DNA of 64,000 nucleotides from Solibacillus sp040274725. Lineage in GTDB: Bacteria > Bacillota > Bacilli > Bacillales_A > Planococcaceae. Under the pieces are notes generated by a model that was given only the letters and a program-made list of their open reading frames with translations, had not been told where the DNA came from and searched no databases. Position 1 is the stretch's first letter. Each line of letters begins with the position of its first letter. The DNA is taken from NCBI GenBank assembly GCA_040274725.1, contig JBEMAQ010000001.1, positions 434,001-498,000 of the forward strand, read 5' to 3'. This document shows positions 51,499-61,004 of the stretch, one piece after another. The position numbers and the translations under genes are program-made.

Positions 51499-52731
51499 TT
51501 AATCTTCTGCTTTTTCTAACTCTTTTTCTAAACCTTCTGCAAACAGACCATATACATAACGTTCTGCATCGAATGGCTGCAGGTCGTCCATTTTCTCACC
51601 AAGACCAACAAATTTTACTGGGATGTTTAATTTGTTGCGAATCGCAAGTACGATACCACCTTTTGCCGTTCCATCTAGCTTCGTTAACACGATACCTGTT
51701 ACATTTGTTGCTTCTTTAAACATTTGTGCTTGTACAAGCGCATTTTGCCCCGTCGTCGCGTCAAGTGCTAATAACACCTCATGCGGCGCATCTGGCACCT
51801 CACGTGAAATCACACGGTGCACCTTTTCAAGCTCATTCATTAAGTTGACTTTATTTTGCAGGCGTCCTGCTGTATCACAAATTAGCACGTCGACACCACG
51901 GTTTTTCGCCGCGTGAATCGCATCGTACATCACTGCCGCTGGGTCCGAGCCCTCTGACTGCTTCACAACCTCACAGCCAACACGGTCACCCCATACTTGC
52001 AATTGATCAATCGCACCAGCGCGGAACGTATCACCCGCTGCAAGCATCACCGTTTTGCCCTGTGATTTTAGACGGTGCGCAAGCTTCCCGATTGTCGTCG
52101 TCTTCCCAACACCATTGACACCAACGAATAAAATGACCGTTAATTCGCCCTGTGGTTGTAGGTGAAGCTCCGTTAAATCATCTTCGCCTGCCTCATAAAT
52201 TTCGACAAGCTTCTCTGAAATAATTGCTTGGATGCCTTCTGTATCTTTAATGTTTTGGCGTTGTACTTCAAAGCGAAGTTTATCCATGAGCTCCATTACC
52301 GTTTCAAAGCCAACATCTGCTTGTAATAATAAATCTTCAAGCTCCTCAAAGAAATCCTCATCCACTTTACGGTAACGCGCAACTAAATCATTCACTTTTG
52401 ATGTAAATGAGTTACGTGTTTTTGCTAAGCCGGCCTTGAATTTTTGCGTAATTGACCAAGCAGAAGGTTTTTTCTCTTCTTGCGCTTCTTCCATTACCGC
52501 TGGTGTAGTTACTTCCTCTATAGTGGGTGTCTCTTCTTTAGTTTCTTCCAATACAGGGACTTCTACAGCCTGAATTTCTTCTTTTATCTCTTCAATAGCA
52601 GGTAGTGCAGGTGCCTCTTCTGTAACCTTGTCAGGCTCAGCATTTGGCACCTCGGTCGTCTCTACTTTTTCAAGTTCTTTTTCTTCTGAACTTCCAACTA
52701 ACTTTTCCTTCAAACGTTTAAAAAAGCTCAT
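51499..52731 (-). CDS. ftsY: SRP receptor FtsY
   Basis: FtsY is the membrane receptor for Ffh-ribosome complexes. The 410-residue protein has an acidic, repetitive N-terminal A domain (about residues 20-95, many EE/PAL repeats) that is longer than in Bacillus subtilis (about 329 in total there), then the NG domain with VGVNGVGKTTTIGKLA, DTFRAGAIDQL, DTAGRLQ and TKLDGTAKGG. ATG shares one base with the smc stop. Confidence 0.97.
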   Translation of the reverse strand: MSFFKRLKEKLVGSSEEKELEKVETTEVPNAEPDKVTEEAPALPAIEEIKEEIQAVEVPVLEETKEETPTIEEVTTPAVMEEAQEEKKPSAWSITQKFKAGLAKTRNSFTSKVNDLVARYRKVDEDFFEELEDLLLQADVGFETVMELMDKLRFEVQRQNIKDTEGIQAIISEKLVEIYEAGEDDLTELHLQPQGELTVILFVGVNGVGKTTTIGKLAHRLKSQGKTVMLAAGDTFRAGAIDQLQVWGDRVGCEVVKQSEGSDPAAVMYDAIHAAKNRGVDVLICDTAGRLQNKVNLMNELEKVHRVISREVPDAPHEVLLALDATTGQNALVQAQMFKEATNVTGIVLTKLDGTAKGGIVLAIRNKLNIPVKFVGLGEKMDDLQPFDAERYVYGLFAEGLEKELEKAED

Positions 52732-55700
52732 TATTGATCTCTCCCTTGTCCTACAAGTTCAGCTTCCTCTTCTAGCTTTACAGATACAAGCTTCGAAACG
52801 CCTGATTCCTGCATCGTAATGCCATAAAGTACGTCCGCGCCTTCCATCGTTCCTTTACGGTGTGTAATGACGATAAATTGCGTTTCGCTACTAAACTTAC
52901 GTAAATAATCGCTATAGCGCGTTACATTTGATTCATCAAGCGCTGCCTCTACCTCATCTAGTATACAGAACGGTACAGGGCGCGTTTTTAAAATGGCAAA
53001 CAGTAGCGCAATGGCCGTCAGCGCACGCTCCCCGCCCGATAATAGACTTAAGTTTTGCAATTTTTTACCTGGTGGTTGCGCGACAATTTCAATCCCTGTT
53101 TCGAGCAGATTTTCTGGATTTAATAACACTAAATCCGCTTGACCACCACCGAACAGCTCACGGAATGTTTCAGCGAAATGCCCACGAATTGCCGTAAAGG
53201 TTTCACTAAAGCGCTCGGTCATTTCCACATCCATCTCTGAAATGGCCTGATGTAGCGTATTTTGCGCCGCCACTAAATCCTCACGCTGCTCCGCTAAAAA
53301 CACGAAACGCTCTTGTACACGTTCATATTCCTCGATAGCCGCTAAGTTGACTGGACCTAAATCCTCAATCGATTGCTTTAGTAACTTTACTTTACGACGC
53401 ACTTGCTGCTCATCTTCAATATCAATCGCTACCTCAACGGCCGATTCGATATCTAAATCATAGTTTTCATCTAGCTGCTGTTCTAAGTTATTAATCGCAA
53501 ACGTCGCACGGCTTTGCTCAAGTTCGAGCGTACGCAGTGATTCCACATACCCTTTATGGACGCGTTGCAATTCTTTTAACGTAATTTCTTCTTTTTCAAT
53601 TTGCTGCTGTTGCAAAGCACGCGTTTCACGCTTTTCAGCGATCAATTTCGTTAATGCTTCACGTTTCGTCACCCATTTGGCTACCGTCGCCTCAATCTCT
53701 TCAACAGATGGCCCATTTAACCCATCCTCTGATTCAATCCATTCAATTTCCTGGGAAATTTTTTCGACAACGACGCGTGATTTCGATAAATTCAGCTCAA
53801 TTTCAGCAATGGATACTTGAATTTGTGTTTGCTGCTCCTGCACAACGGCAAGCGCTGCACGCTTTTCGCCGAGTTGTTCACGCAGTAAATCCTTTTGCTG
53901 CTCGCTTTGCTCTTTTGCCACTGTTAATTCATCAATCGTTTGCTGAATCGTCGTGAGCTCCTGTTGCAAGTCTTTAAAGCGTACCTCAAACATCGCCTTT
54001 TGCTCTGCTAACGTCTGTTTGCGCGATGTTAACGTCGTTTGCTCTGATGTCGTCATTGACACCGTAGACTGCAAGCTTTTCACCGTCATATCAAGCTCAA
54101 GCAGCTTTGCACGGTGCTGCTGCTCTTCAAGACGTAGCTGCTCCCCGACAAGCTTTATTTCCTCTAACTTATGGCGAGCTACTGTTACACGCTCTTTTAA
54201 GCTAGCAACCGCTCTTTCCGCTTGGACAATCGTTGCTTCCATTCCTTCAAGCGTCAGCGTTAATTTATCAAGCTCTGCTTTACGTGAGAAGAGTGACGAC
54301 TGTTGTTTCGTCGCACCACCTGTCAATGAACCACCTGCATTAACGATATCGCCTTCAAGTGTCACAACGCGGTATTTAAAGCCGCAAAGACGGGCAATTT
54401 GACTTGCGCCTTCTAAATTTGCTGCAACGAGCACATTGCCAAGTAAGTTCTCGACAATTGTACGGTTTTCCTCAGCAAACTGCACCGTCTCATACGCAAT
54501 GCTCACGAACGCTGGATGCTCTACTGCTGCTGCGATTTGCGCGGGCATCAGTTTACGCGAACGCATCACATTTTTTGGTAAAAACGTCGCACGACCGGCA
54601 CGCTTTTGCTTTAACCAACCAATCGCGCGCTGGGCATGTTGCTCGGTTGCTGTCACAATATGCTGCGATGCCGCACCAAGTGCTGTTTCAATCGCCTGTG
54701 AATATTTTGCCTCCACTTGAATGAGTTCAGCTACCGCCCCTTCAATACCAGACAATTCACCGCGATCACGTGCAAGTAGTACTTCTTTTACCCCTTGGAA
54801 GAAACCAGAAAAATCCGCTTCAAGCTCCGCTAATGTCTCTTTGCGTGCTTTCAGTTGATTTTGATGTTGGTACGCTTTGTATAGCAGGCTCTGCTTTTCC
54901 TCAAGCTCATCAGAAGCGCTCTTTAGTTGCGTTTGCTCGACATTTGCCCGCGCTAGCTGATCTTTTACCGCTTGTTCGGCTTTATGTAAACGTTGCTTTG
55001 TCACCTGTTGCATCGCCTCAGCCTCGTGCAGGTCCTTTAACATCTCGGCAGAACGACCCGACATACGCTCAACAGTCGCTTCTTCAAGCTCATACTGCTG
55101 CGCAATATTTTTTAGTTCATTTTTAATCGTCGCTTCTTCGTTTAATAAGTTAATGTATTCATTTTTCTTTTGTTCGATTTCTTGCTCAATCTCAGATGCT
55201 GTACGTGTTAATGCCTGCTCAAGCTGTTTAACCGCTTGGCGCACCGCTTGTACTTCCTGCTGTTTTTCGGTAAACTGCACACGCTTTTCCGCTTCATTTG
55301 CCACGAACGTTTGCATGACAAGCTCTGCGTCTTTTAAATTCAGCTTTGATTGTTGCAATTGCTTTTCAGCATTTGAACGCTTTTCATTGACAAGCGCTTT
55401 ACGACCTTCCCAGCGCTCGACCTCAGAAGAAGCCTCAACAAGCTGCTCCTGTGAGACGTCTAATACATCATCAAGTGTCTTTAATTCATCACGAATTGTA
55501 CGCACTAGCTGCTCAATATCCGCAATCTTGGTCGCGTGCTGCTTTTCTGTTATTGAAAGCTCTGCGTGACGTGCGTTTAACGCCTGCAATTTGCCTGCAA
55601 ATTCGCGCAAATCATACACCATGAGCGCAATGTCAAAGTCCTTTAACTCCGTTGTCATGCGCACATAGTCATTCGCTGCAGATGCCTGTATTTTCAGTGG

Positions 55701-56309
55701 CTCTAAGCGCGTCTCGATTTCGTGTAAAATATCGAGTACGCGGTTCAAGTTATCATCTGTTTCGACAAGCTTATGCTCCGCCTTTTTCTTACGGAGCTTA
55801 TATTTTAAAACACCGGCCGCCTCTTCAAATATGCTGCGGCGGTCATCAGGGCGGCTATTTAAAATTTCATCAACGCGCCCCTGTGAAATAATCGAGAATG
55901 CTTCTTTTCCAAGTCCGGAGTCCATAAACAAGTCCGTAATATCCTTCAGGCGACATTGCTGATTATTTAGCAAATATTCACTATCACCTGAACGATACAC
56001 ACGTCTTGTTACACTAATTTCCGTGTACGGGACTGCCATTCGCTCGTCTTCATTATCTAAAACAAGCGACACTTCTGCAAAATTCAGCGGCTTACGTGAT
56101 TCACTGCCGGCAAAAATAACATCTTCCATTTTGGCTCCGCGTAAAGATTTAGCAGATTGCTCTCCTAGTACCCAGCGAATGGCGTCTGTGACGTTACTTT
56201 TCCCACTACCATTTGGCCCAACTACTGCCGTCACCCCTGGTACAAAATCAATGCCGATACGCTCAGCAAATGATTTAAACCCTACGACCTCAAGTCTTTT
56301 AAGGAACAT
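52731..56309 (-). CDS. smc: Chromosome partition protein SMC
   Basis: SMC forms the condensin ring with ScpA/ScpB. The 1192-residue protein has Walker A GPNGSGKS at 31-38, a first coiled coil, the hinge around 510-650 (GAVAELIQVEAKYSQAIETA... SLTGGATKQ), a second coiled coil, and the ABC signature LLSGGERALTAIALL with Walker B PFCILDEVEAALDE. Length is normal. ATG follows GAGGAGG and the gene is coupled to ftsY, one base from rnc. Confidence 0.99.
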   Translation of the reverse strand: MFLKRLEVVGFKSFAERIGIDFVPGVTAVVGPNGSGKSNVTDAIRWVLGEQSAKSLRGAKMEDVIFAGSESRKPLNFAEVSLVLDNEDERMAVPYTEISVTRRVYRSGDSEYLLNNQQCRLKDITDLFMDSGLGKEAFSIISQGRVDEILNSRPDDRRSIFEEAAGVLKYKLRKKKAEHKLVETDDNLNRVLDILHEIETRLEPLKIQASAANDYVRMTTELKDFDIALMVYDLREFAGKLQALNARHAELSITEKQHATKIADIEQLVRTIRDELKTLDDVLDVSQEQLVEASSEVERWEGRKALVNEKRSNAEKQLQQSKLNLKDAELVMQTFVANEAEKRVQFTEKQQEVQAVRQAVKQLEQALTRTASEIEQEIEQKKNEYINLLNEEATIKNELKNIAQQYELEEATVERMSGRSAEMLKDLHEAEAMQQVTKQRLHKAEQAVKDQLARANVEQTQLKSASDELEEKQSLLYKAYQHQNQLKARKETLAELEADFSGFFQGVKEVLLARDRGELSGIEGAVAELIQVEAKYSQAIETALGAASQHIVTATEQHAQRAIGWLKQKRAGRATFLPKNVMRSRKLMPAQIAAAVEHPAFVSIAYETVQFAEENRTIVENLLGNVLVAANLEGASQIARLCGFKYRVVTLEGDIVNAGGSLTGGATKQQSSLFSRKAELDKLTLTLEGMEATIVQAERAVASLKERVTVARHKLEEIKLVGEQLRLEEQQHRAKLLELDMTVKSLQSTVSMTTSEQTTLTSRKQTLAEQKAMFEVRFKDLQQELTTIQQTIDELTVAKEQSEQQKDLLREQLGEKRAALAVVQEQQTQIQVSIAEIELNLSKSRVVVEKISQEIEWIESEDGLNGPSVEEIEATVAKWVTKREALTKLIAEKRETRALQQQQIEKEEITLKELQRVHKGYVESLRTLELEQSRATFAINNLEQQLDENYDLDIESAVEVAIDIEDEQQVRRKVKLLKQSIEDLGPVNLAAIEEYERVQERFVFLAEQREDLVAAQNTLHQAISEMDVEMTERFSETFTAIRGHFAETFRELFGGGQADLVLLNPENLLETGIEIVAQPPGKKLQNLSLLSGGERALTAIALLFAILKTRPVPFCILDEVEAALDESNVTRYSDYLRKFSSETQFIVITHRKGTMEGADVLYGITMQESGVSKLVSVKLEEEAELVGQGRDQ

Positions 56310-56310
56310 A

Positions 56311-57069
56311 TTATTCCTCCTCTTGCTCTTTCTTCAACGTCTGCATCGCACTTTGCGCTGCTTGCTGTTCTGCCTCTTTTTTCGACTTGCCGCGCCCTAT
56401 ACCGAGTTCGTGGTCATTCAATAACACGCGTGACACGAATGTACGGTTATGCGCTGGTCCTTTTTCATCGACAATCTCATACGTAAGCATACCGTTATTC
56501 GATTGCTGAACCATTTCCTGTAATTGACTTTTGAAATCCATCACATGCGAAAAAGCACCGACTTCGACTTTCGGGAATACGATACGCTCTAAAAACGCAA
56601 CGACAACCTCTAGCCCCTGATCTAAATAAAGCGCTCCAACAAATGATTCGAATACGTCTGCAAGAAGTGCTGGACGTTCACGACCACCTGTTAATTCCTC
56701 GCCTTTTCCTAGCAAAACAAATCGGCCAAAGTTTAGCTCGTTTGCAAAAACCACTAAAGACGGCTCACAAACGATCGATGCGCGTAACTTCGTTAGCTCA
56801 CCTTCACTCATGTGTGGGAATTTCTCGAATAAATACTTAGACACTGATAGTTCAAGTACTGCGTCTCCTAAAAACTCTAAGCGCTCATTGTCCGTAAATA
56901 ATTTGCGGCGATGCTCATTCACATAAGATGAATGGGTAAATGCTTGATATAGCAGGGATTTATTTTGGAATTCAATAGTTAATTCCTCTTGTAATGTTTG
57001 AAATTGGACACGTACCTTTTCAGGGAGTACACCCGATTTCTGTGAATTTTCTTTTTTTCTAAGCGTCAT
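56311..57069 (-). CDS. rnc: Ribonuclease III
   Basis: RNase III cleaves double-stranded RNA in rRNA and mRNA processing. The 252-residue protein has the catalytic signature NERLEFLGDAVLELSVS and the later ADVFESFVGALYLD acid residues, then a C-terminal double-stranded RNA-binding domain (FKSQLQEMVQ, GKSKKEAEQQAAQSA). ATG at 57069 follows AAGG. It begins an rnc-smc-ftsY operon. Confidence 0.98.
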   Translation of the reverse strand: MTLRKKENSQKSGVLPEKVRVQFQTLQEELTIEFQNKSLLYQAFTHSSYVNEHRRKLFTDNERLEFLGDAVLELSVSKYLFEKFPHMSEGELTKLRASIVCEPSLVVFANELNFGRFVLLGKGEELTGGRERPALLADVFESFVGALYLDQGLEVVVAFLERIVFPKVEVGAFSHVMDFKSQLQEMVQQSNNGMLTYEIVDEKGPAHNRTFVSRVLLNDHELGIGRGKSKKEAEQQAAQSAMQTLKKEQEEE

Positions 57070-57104
57070 GAATTATTCTGCCTTCCTTCTAGTTTCTATC
57101 GTTT

Positions 57105-57133
57105 AGTTTACATCGGAATATAAGGGATTGCAA
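57105..57133 (-). promoter_or_regulatory. Candidate promoter of rnc-smc-ftsY
   Basis: TTGCAA (57128-57133) and TAAACT (57105-57110) are 17 bases apart. A TATAAT without a good -35 lies just upstream and is an alternative. Confidence 0.5.
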
Positions 57134-57165
57134 AGGATTATAAGGAAATGTGTCAGACAAACGAA

Positions 57166-57208
57166 AAGAGCCCTGTCTTGTACAATCGAAATTGTACAAA
57201 ACAGGCCC
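57166..57208 (-). terminator. Terminator after acpP
   Basis: A 15-bp stem with one mismatch (57172-57186 with 57191-57205) closes on a four-base loop and is followed by CTCTTTTCG on the minus strand. It ends the fapR operon. Confidence 0.85.
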
Positions 57209-57218
57209 CTAAAGCGAA

Positions 57219-57455
57219 TTAGCTGATTTTTACTTCGATGTAGCTGATTGCATCACCTACAGTTGCAATTTTCTCAGCGTCCTCGTCAGAAATTTCCATG
57301 TCAAACTCGTCTTCAAGCTCCATTACTAGCTCTACTACGTCTAATGAATCTGCACCTAGGTCGTCACGGAAAGAAGCTTCTGGTTTTACCTCGCTCTCCT
57401 CAACACCTAAACGGTCAACGATTACTTTTGTTACGCGCTCTAATACTGTTGTCAA
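57219..57455 (-). CDS. acpP: Acyl carrier protein
   Basis: AcpP carries growing acyl chains on 4'-phosphopantetheine. The 78-residue acidic protein has the attachment serine S37 in GADSLDVVELVM. I choose TTG 57455, eight bases past GGAGG, which yields MTTVLERVTK and aligns with relatives; the in-frame GTG at 57464 is part of the ribosome-binding site. It is the last gene of the FapR operon. Confidence 0.97.
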   Translation of the reverse strand: MTTVLERVTKVIVDRLGVEESEVKPEASFRDDLGADSLDVVELVMELEDEFDMEISDEDAEKIATVGDAISYIEVKIS

Positions 57456-57487
57456 ATCAGTCACCTCCCCTCAAAGGATTATACTCG

Positions 57488-58234
57488 TTATGCCATGACC
57501 ATACCACCATCAATTTGCAGTGTTTGACCGGTAATATAATTTGCCGCATCCGATGCGAAAAACGCAACGGCTTTTGCGATATCTTCCGGCTGCCCAAGTC
57601 GTGCAAGCGGAATTTGCTTTAACATCGCTTCCTTTAACTCTTCTGGCAACGCGTCGGTCATTTCTGTCGTAATAAAGCCCGGCGCAATCGCGTTTACTAA
57701 AATATTACGGCTTGCTAATTCTTGCGCGCACGTTTTCGTCAAGCCAATCACACCCGCTTTTGCTGCGACATAGTTTGCTTGACCTGAGTTCCCTGCCACT
57801 CCAACAATCGACGAAATATTAATAATGCGCCCTGCGCGCTGCTTCATCATTTGGCGCGTCACTGCCTTTGTACAAAGGAATACACCCTTTAGATTCGTGT
57901 TCAGTACATCATCCCACTCCTCTTCCTTCATACGCATGAGTAAATTATCGCGCGTAATCCCCGCATTGTTTACTAAAATATCAAGTGAGCCAAATGTGTC
58001 AATCGCTGTTTTCATAAGCGTCTGTACCGAATCAGCATCCGCTACATTTGCTTGCACCGCGATTGCCTCGCCGCCTATTTGCTTAATCTCTTGTACGACT
58101 TCCTCCGCCTTCGCCACACTGCCACTATAGTTCACGACAACTTTTGCACCTTGCGCGGCAAGCTCTAGCGCAATCGCACGGCCAATACCACGCGATGCAC
58201 CTGTTACGACCGCTACTTTATTTTCTAAACCCAT
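57488..58234 (-). CDS. fabG: 3-oxoacyl-ACP reductase FabG
   Basis: FabG is the NADPH-dependent ketoreductase of fatty-acid elongation. The 248-residue short-chain dehydrogenase has TGASRGIGRAIA near the N-terminus, NNAGITRDNLLMRM, the catalytic serine in NISSIVGVAGN, and the Y-x-x-x-K in NYVAAKAGVIG. ATG 58234 sits past GGAGTG; a GTG at 58243 overlaps it. It overlaps the end of fabD by 10 bases. Confidence 0.97.
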   Translation of the reverse strand: MGLENKVAVVTGASRGIGRAIALELAAQGAKVVVNYSGSVAKAEEVVQEIKQIGGEAIAVQANVADADSVQTLMKTAIDTFGSLDILVNNAGITRDNLLMRMKEEEWDDVLNTNLKGVFLCTKAVTRQMMKQRAGRIINISSIVGVAGNSGQANYVAAKAGVIGLTKTCAQELASRNILVNAIAPGFITTEMTDALPEELKEAMLKQIPLARLGQPEDIAKAVAFFASDAANYITGQTLQIDGGMVMA

Positions 58235-59172
58235 TGTGCCCACTCCTTTGACGCTTCTACGACTTGTGCGAGAGACGCCTCGTCATACACACAATACGTG
58301 TGAACAGAACGATCGATTTTTTTCACTAAACCGGATAACACTTTACCAGGACCGCATTCAATAAATACGGTAACCCCTTCAACAATCAGCTTTTCAATGT
58401 TTTGTTGCCACTGTACTGAGCTTGTTACTTGCGCGACTAACTCTTCTTTAATAGATGCTACATCCGTTAACAGTGTTGACGTCACATTGCTGACTACCGG
58501 AATCATTGGTGCCTGTAAGTGGATTGTTTCAAGCTCCGCCGCAAGCTTATCTGCCGCTGGTGCCATTAGTTCCGAATGAAACGGTCCGCTCACAACAAGC
58601 GGCAATGCACGCTTTGCACCTGCTTCTTTTGCTGCCACGCATGCTGCGTCAACACCCGCTTTTGTACCTGAAATTACGATTTGTCCTGGACAATTATAGT
58701 TCGCGATTTGCACGGAAGTACCCGTAGCACTCACCTTTTCGCACACTGCTTGCAGTTTGTCGGCATCAAGCGACAAAATCGCCGCCATCGCTCCCTCACC
58801 AGCTGGTACGGCCTCTTCCATAAATAAGCCACGCTTATTCACCGTTTTTACCGCATCCTCAAAGCGAATTGCGCCCGCAAATGTTAATGCACTAAACTCA
58901 CCGAGCGAATGCCCCGCTACAAAATGTGGTGTAATGCCTTGTTCTTTTAAACGCTCCCCCACCATCACGCCTGTTGTTAATAGTGCTGGCTGCGCATTGT
59001 ATGTAAGCGTCAGCTCCTCTTGCGGCCCTTCAAGCATGATGCGAGAAAGCCCCTGCCCGAGCGCTGCGTCCGCCTTTTTATAAAACCCCTCTGTATCGTT
59101 CATCGCTAGCTCCGCGCCCATCCCTACTGATTGCGAGCCTTGCCCAGGAAAAATAAATGCTATTTTGCCCAT
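58225..59172 (-). CDS. fabD: Malonyl-CoA:ACP transacylase FabD
   Basis: FabD moves malonyl from CoA to AcpP. The 315-residue protein has FIFPGQGSQSVGMG, the nucleophile S89 in AGHSLGEFSAL, and the histidine in SGPFHSELM. ATG follows AAGGGGATG. It lies between plsX and fabG in the FapR operon. Confidence 0.98.
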   Translation of the reverse strand: MGKIAFIFPGQGSQSVGMGAELAMNDTEGFYKKADAALGQGLSRIMLEGPQEELTLTYNAQPALLTTGVMVGERLKEQGITPHFVAGHSLGEFSALTFAGAIRFEDAVKTVNKRGLFMEEAVPAGEGAMAAILSLDADKLQAVCEKVSATGTSVQIANYNCPGQIVISGTKAGVDAACVAAKEAGAKRALPLVVSGPFHSELMAPAADKLAAELETIHLQAPMIPVVSNVTSTLLTDVASIKEELVAQVTSSVQWQQNIEKLIVEGVTVFIECGPGKVLSGLVKKIDRSVHTYCVYDEASLAQVVEASKEWAQWV

Positions 59173-59193
59173 TTTCTCATCCCCTTTGTGTCC

Positions 59194-60189
59194 TTATTCT
59201 GCCGGTAGCGTTGCGATTGTTTGCGCAATCGTCTCGCACACATTATGCTCGACCATCACGTTCGCCTGACGAATCGCACTGAAAATGGCCTTTGCGTTTG
59301 AAGAACCGTGCGCTTTAATCACCGGTGCCTTCAAGCCAAACAATGCCGCGCCGCCGTATTCCGTATAGTCCATTTTCGTTTTAATCGCCTTTAAGCCAGG
59401 CTTCATCATTGCTGCAGCAATTTTCGTTTTCATCGAAGCGAAAAATTCTTCTTTTAGCATCGCAAACAATGTGCCTGCTGTTCCTTCAATTGTTTTTAGC
59501 ACCATGTTCCCTGTAAAACCGTCTGTGACAACGACATCCGCCACATGATTAAACAATTCGCGTGATTCTACATTCCCTGCAAAATTGAAATTCGCTGTCT
59601 TTAATAACTCAAAGGCCTCTTTTGTTACTTCATTGCCTTTTTTCTCTTCTGTTCCGATATTGAGTAAACCAACGCGCGGTACGGCAAGCCCGCGCACCTG
59701 CTTCACATAAATGTCACCCATAATCGCATATTGTAATAAATGCTCTGGCTTCGCATCGGCATTTGCGCCTAAATCAAGCATTAAAAAGCCGTTACCATCA
59801 ATTGTTGGTAGTGTCGTCGCAAGTGCTGGACGCGCTACGCCGTCAATGCGCCCTACTTTAAATAAACCACCCGCCATAAGTGCCCCGGTATTACCAGCTG
59901 ACAGGCAGGCATCTGCGCGTCCTTCAACGACCGCCTCTAGCATACGCGCCATTGAAGAATCCTTTTTGCGACGTACCGCACGTGCCGGCTCATCATCGCC
60001 TGTGACAACCTCTTCACAGTGAATGACCTCAAGACGGCTGTGCGCTTTTAGAAACGGCGCCATTGCCTCCTGCTGCCCGTACAGTTGAATTTCGATTTCT
60101 GGAAATTCTTCTAATGCAAGCAATGCCCCTTCAATGACCGCTTGTGGTGCGTTGTCGCCACCCATTCCATCGATTGCTAATTTCATCAT
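59194..60189 (-). CDS. plsX: Acyl-ACP:phosphate acyltransferase PlsX
   Basis: PlsX makes acyl-phosphate from acyl-ACP for phospholipid synthesis by PlsY. The 331-residue protein starts LAIDGMGGDNAPQAVIEGAL and contains GNTGALMAGGLFKVGRI and VVTDGFTGNMVLKTIEG. The start ATGATG overlaps the fapR stop. It is controlled with fapR. Confidence 0.97.
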   Translation of the reverse strand: MMKLAIDGMGGDNAPQAVIEGALLALEEFPEIEIQLYGQQEAMAPFLKAHSRLEVIHCEEVVTGDDEPARAVRRKKDSSMARMLEAVVEGRADACLSAGNTGALMAGGLFKVGRIDGVARPALATTLPTIDGNGFLMLDLGANADAKPEHLLQYAIMGDIYVKQVRGLAVPRVGLLNIGTEEKKGNEVTKEAFELLKTANFNFAGNVESRELFNHVADVVVTDGFTGNMVLKTIEGTAGTLFAMLKEEFFASMKTKIAAAMMKPGLKAIKTKMDYTEYGGAALFGLKAPVIKAHGSSNAKAIFSAIRQANVMVEHNVCETIAQTIATLPAE

Positions 60190-60758
60190 GATTCCTCTAC
60201 ACCTTTCGTGCGATACATCTCAAACTCACTTTTGAATACAATTTCGTTCTCCACTTTGGATGTTACTTCGACATATGTGCGATTTTTTTCTTCATGTCGA
60301 CCCTTCACTACTGCCTTCGTTACAACACGGTCCCCTGCTTTTACCGGCTTCATAAATGTTAAGGTTGATTTCACCGTTAGTGCAAGCTCGTCGTTAATAA
60401 CTGCGACTGCAAGCGAGTTTGCCTGGGCAAATAAATGATGCCCACGTGCAATGCCGTTACGCTGGAACACATGCTCGTCCGTTACATCCAAAATCGATAA
60501 TGCATAATTATCAAGCTCAATATCGATAATTTCCCCGATCACTTCATCAAGCGGCAGTGATTTGACTTCATCGTATTGCTTCGCCGCTACTGTTTTAATG
60601 CGCTCACGTAATTCCGGAATCGATAATTCCATTCGGTCCAGTCGAATTGTTTGCACACTTACTTGAAATTCCGCTGCTAATTGTTCATCTGTGACGAATG
60701 GATTGTCTTGTATCGTTTCAATTAATAATTGTTGTCGCTCTTTTTTTGAACGTCTCAT
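60186..60758 (-). CDS. fapR: Lipid synthesis repressor FapR
   Basis: FapR represses lipid genes and is released by malonyl-CoA. The 190-residue protein has an N-terminal helix-turn-helix (FVTDEQLAAEFQVSVQTIRLD) and a hot-dog fold effector domain (GIARGHHLFAQANSLAVAVI, MKPVKAGDRV). ATG at 60758 follows GAGGTG. A FapR box lies at its promoter, so it represses itself. Confidence 0.97.
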   Translation of the reverse strand: MRRSKKERQQLLIETIQDNPFVTDEQLAAEFQVSVQTIRLDRMELSIPELRERIKTVAAKQYDEVKSLPLDEVIGEIIDIELDNYALSILDVTDEHVFQRNGIARGHHLFAQANSLAVAVINDELALTVKSTLTFMKPVKAGDRVVTKAVVKGRHEEKNRTYVEVTSKVENEIVFKSEFEMYRTKGVEES

Positions 60759-60793
60759 CCGTATCCGTCACCTCTTTTTTATCTTTTGTTAGT

Positions 60794-60812
60794 ATTAGCA
60801 CTTGGTACTAAT
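60794..60812. promoter_or_regulatory. FapR operator
   Basis: ATTAGTACCAAGTGCTAAT (minus strand) is the FapR inverted repeat with one imperfect position. It covers the predicted transcription start, so FapR bound here would block initiation. Confidence 0.85.
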
Positions 60813-60815
60813 AGC

Positions 60816-60844
60816 AGTATACATTCAAAGAAAAAAGAACGCAA
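60816..60844 (-). promoter_or_regulatory. Sigma-A promoter of the fapR operon
   Basis: TTGCGT (60839-60844) and TATACT (60816-60821) are 17 bases apart, directly upstream of the FapR operator. Confidence 0.75.
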
Positions 60845-60950
60845 CTATAATTTTCTATTTGTCGTTGCTACACGTGAAAAATGTTTATGCTACAGGTATT
60901 TTTTATCTGGTACCTACCAACAAAATGAGTCATTCGCATAAAATAACACC

Positions 60951-60995
60951 AGGAGCTGTCCAAAAAGTCGCTTTATGACTTTTTGGACAGCTCCT
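60951..60995 (-). terminator. 19-bp perfect hairpin after the lipoprotein gene
   Basis: Arms 60951-60969 and 60977-60995 pair perfectly around a seven-base loop. No T-run follows on the minus strand apart from TTATTT. It lies nine bases past the lipoprotein stop. The sequence type (GAGCTGTCCAAAAAGTC) looks like a dispersed terminator-like repeat. Confidence 0.75.
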
Positions 60996-61004
60996 AGTTG
61001 TAAT

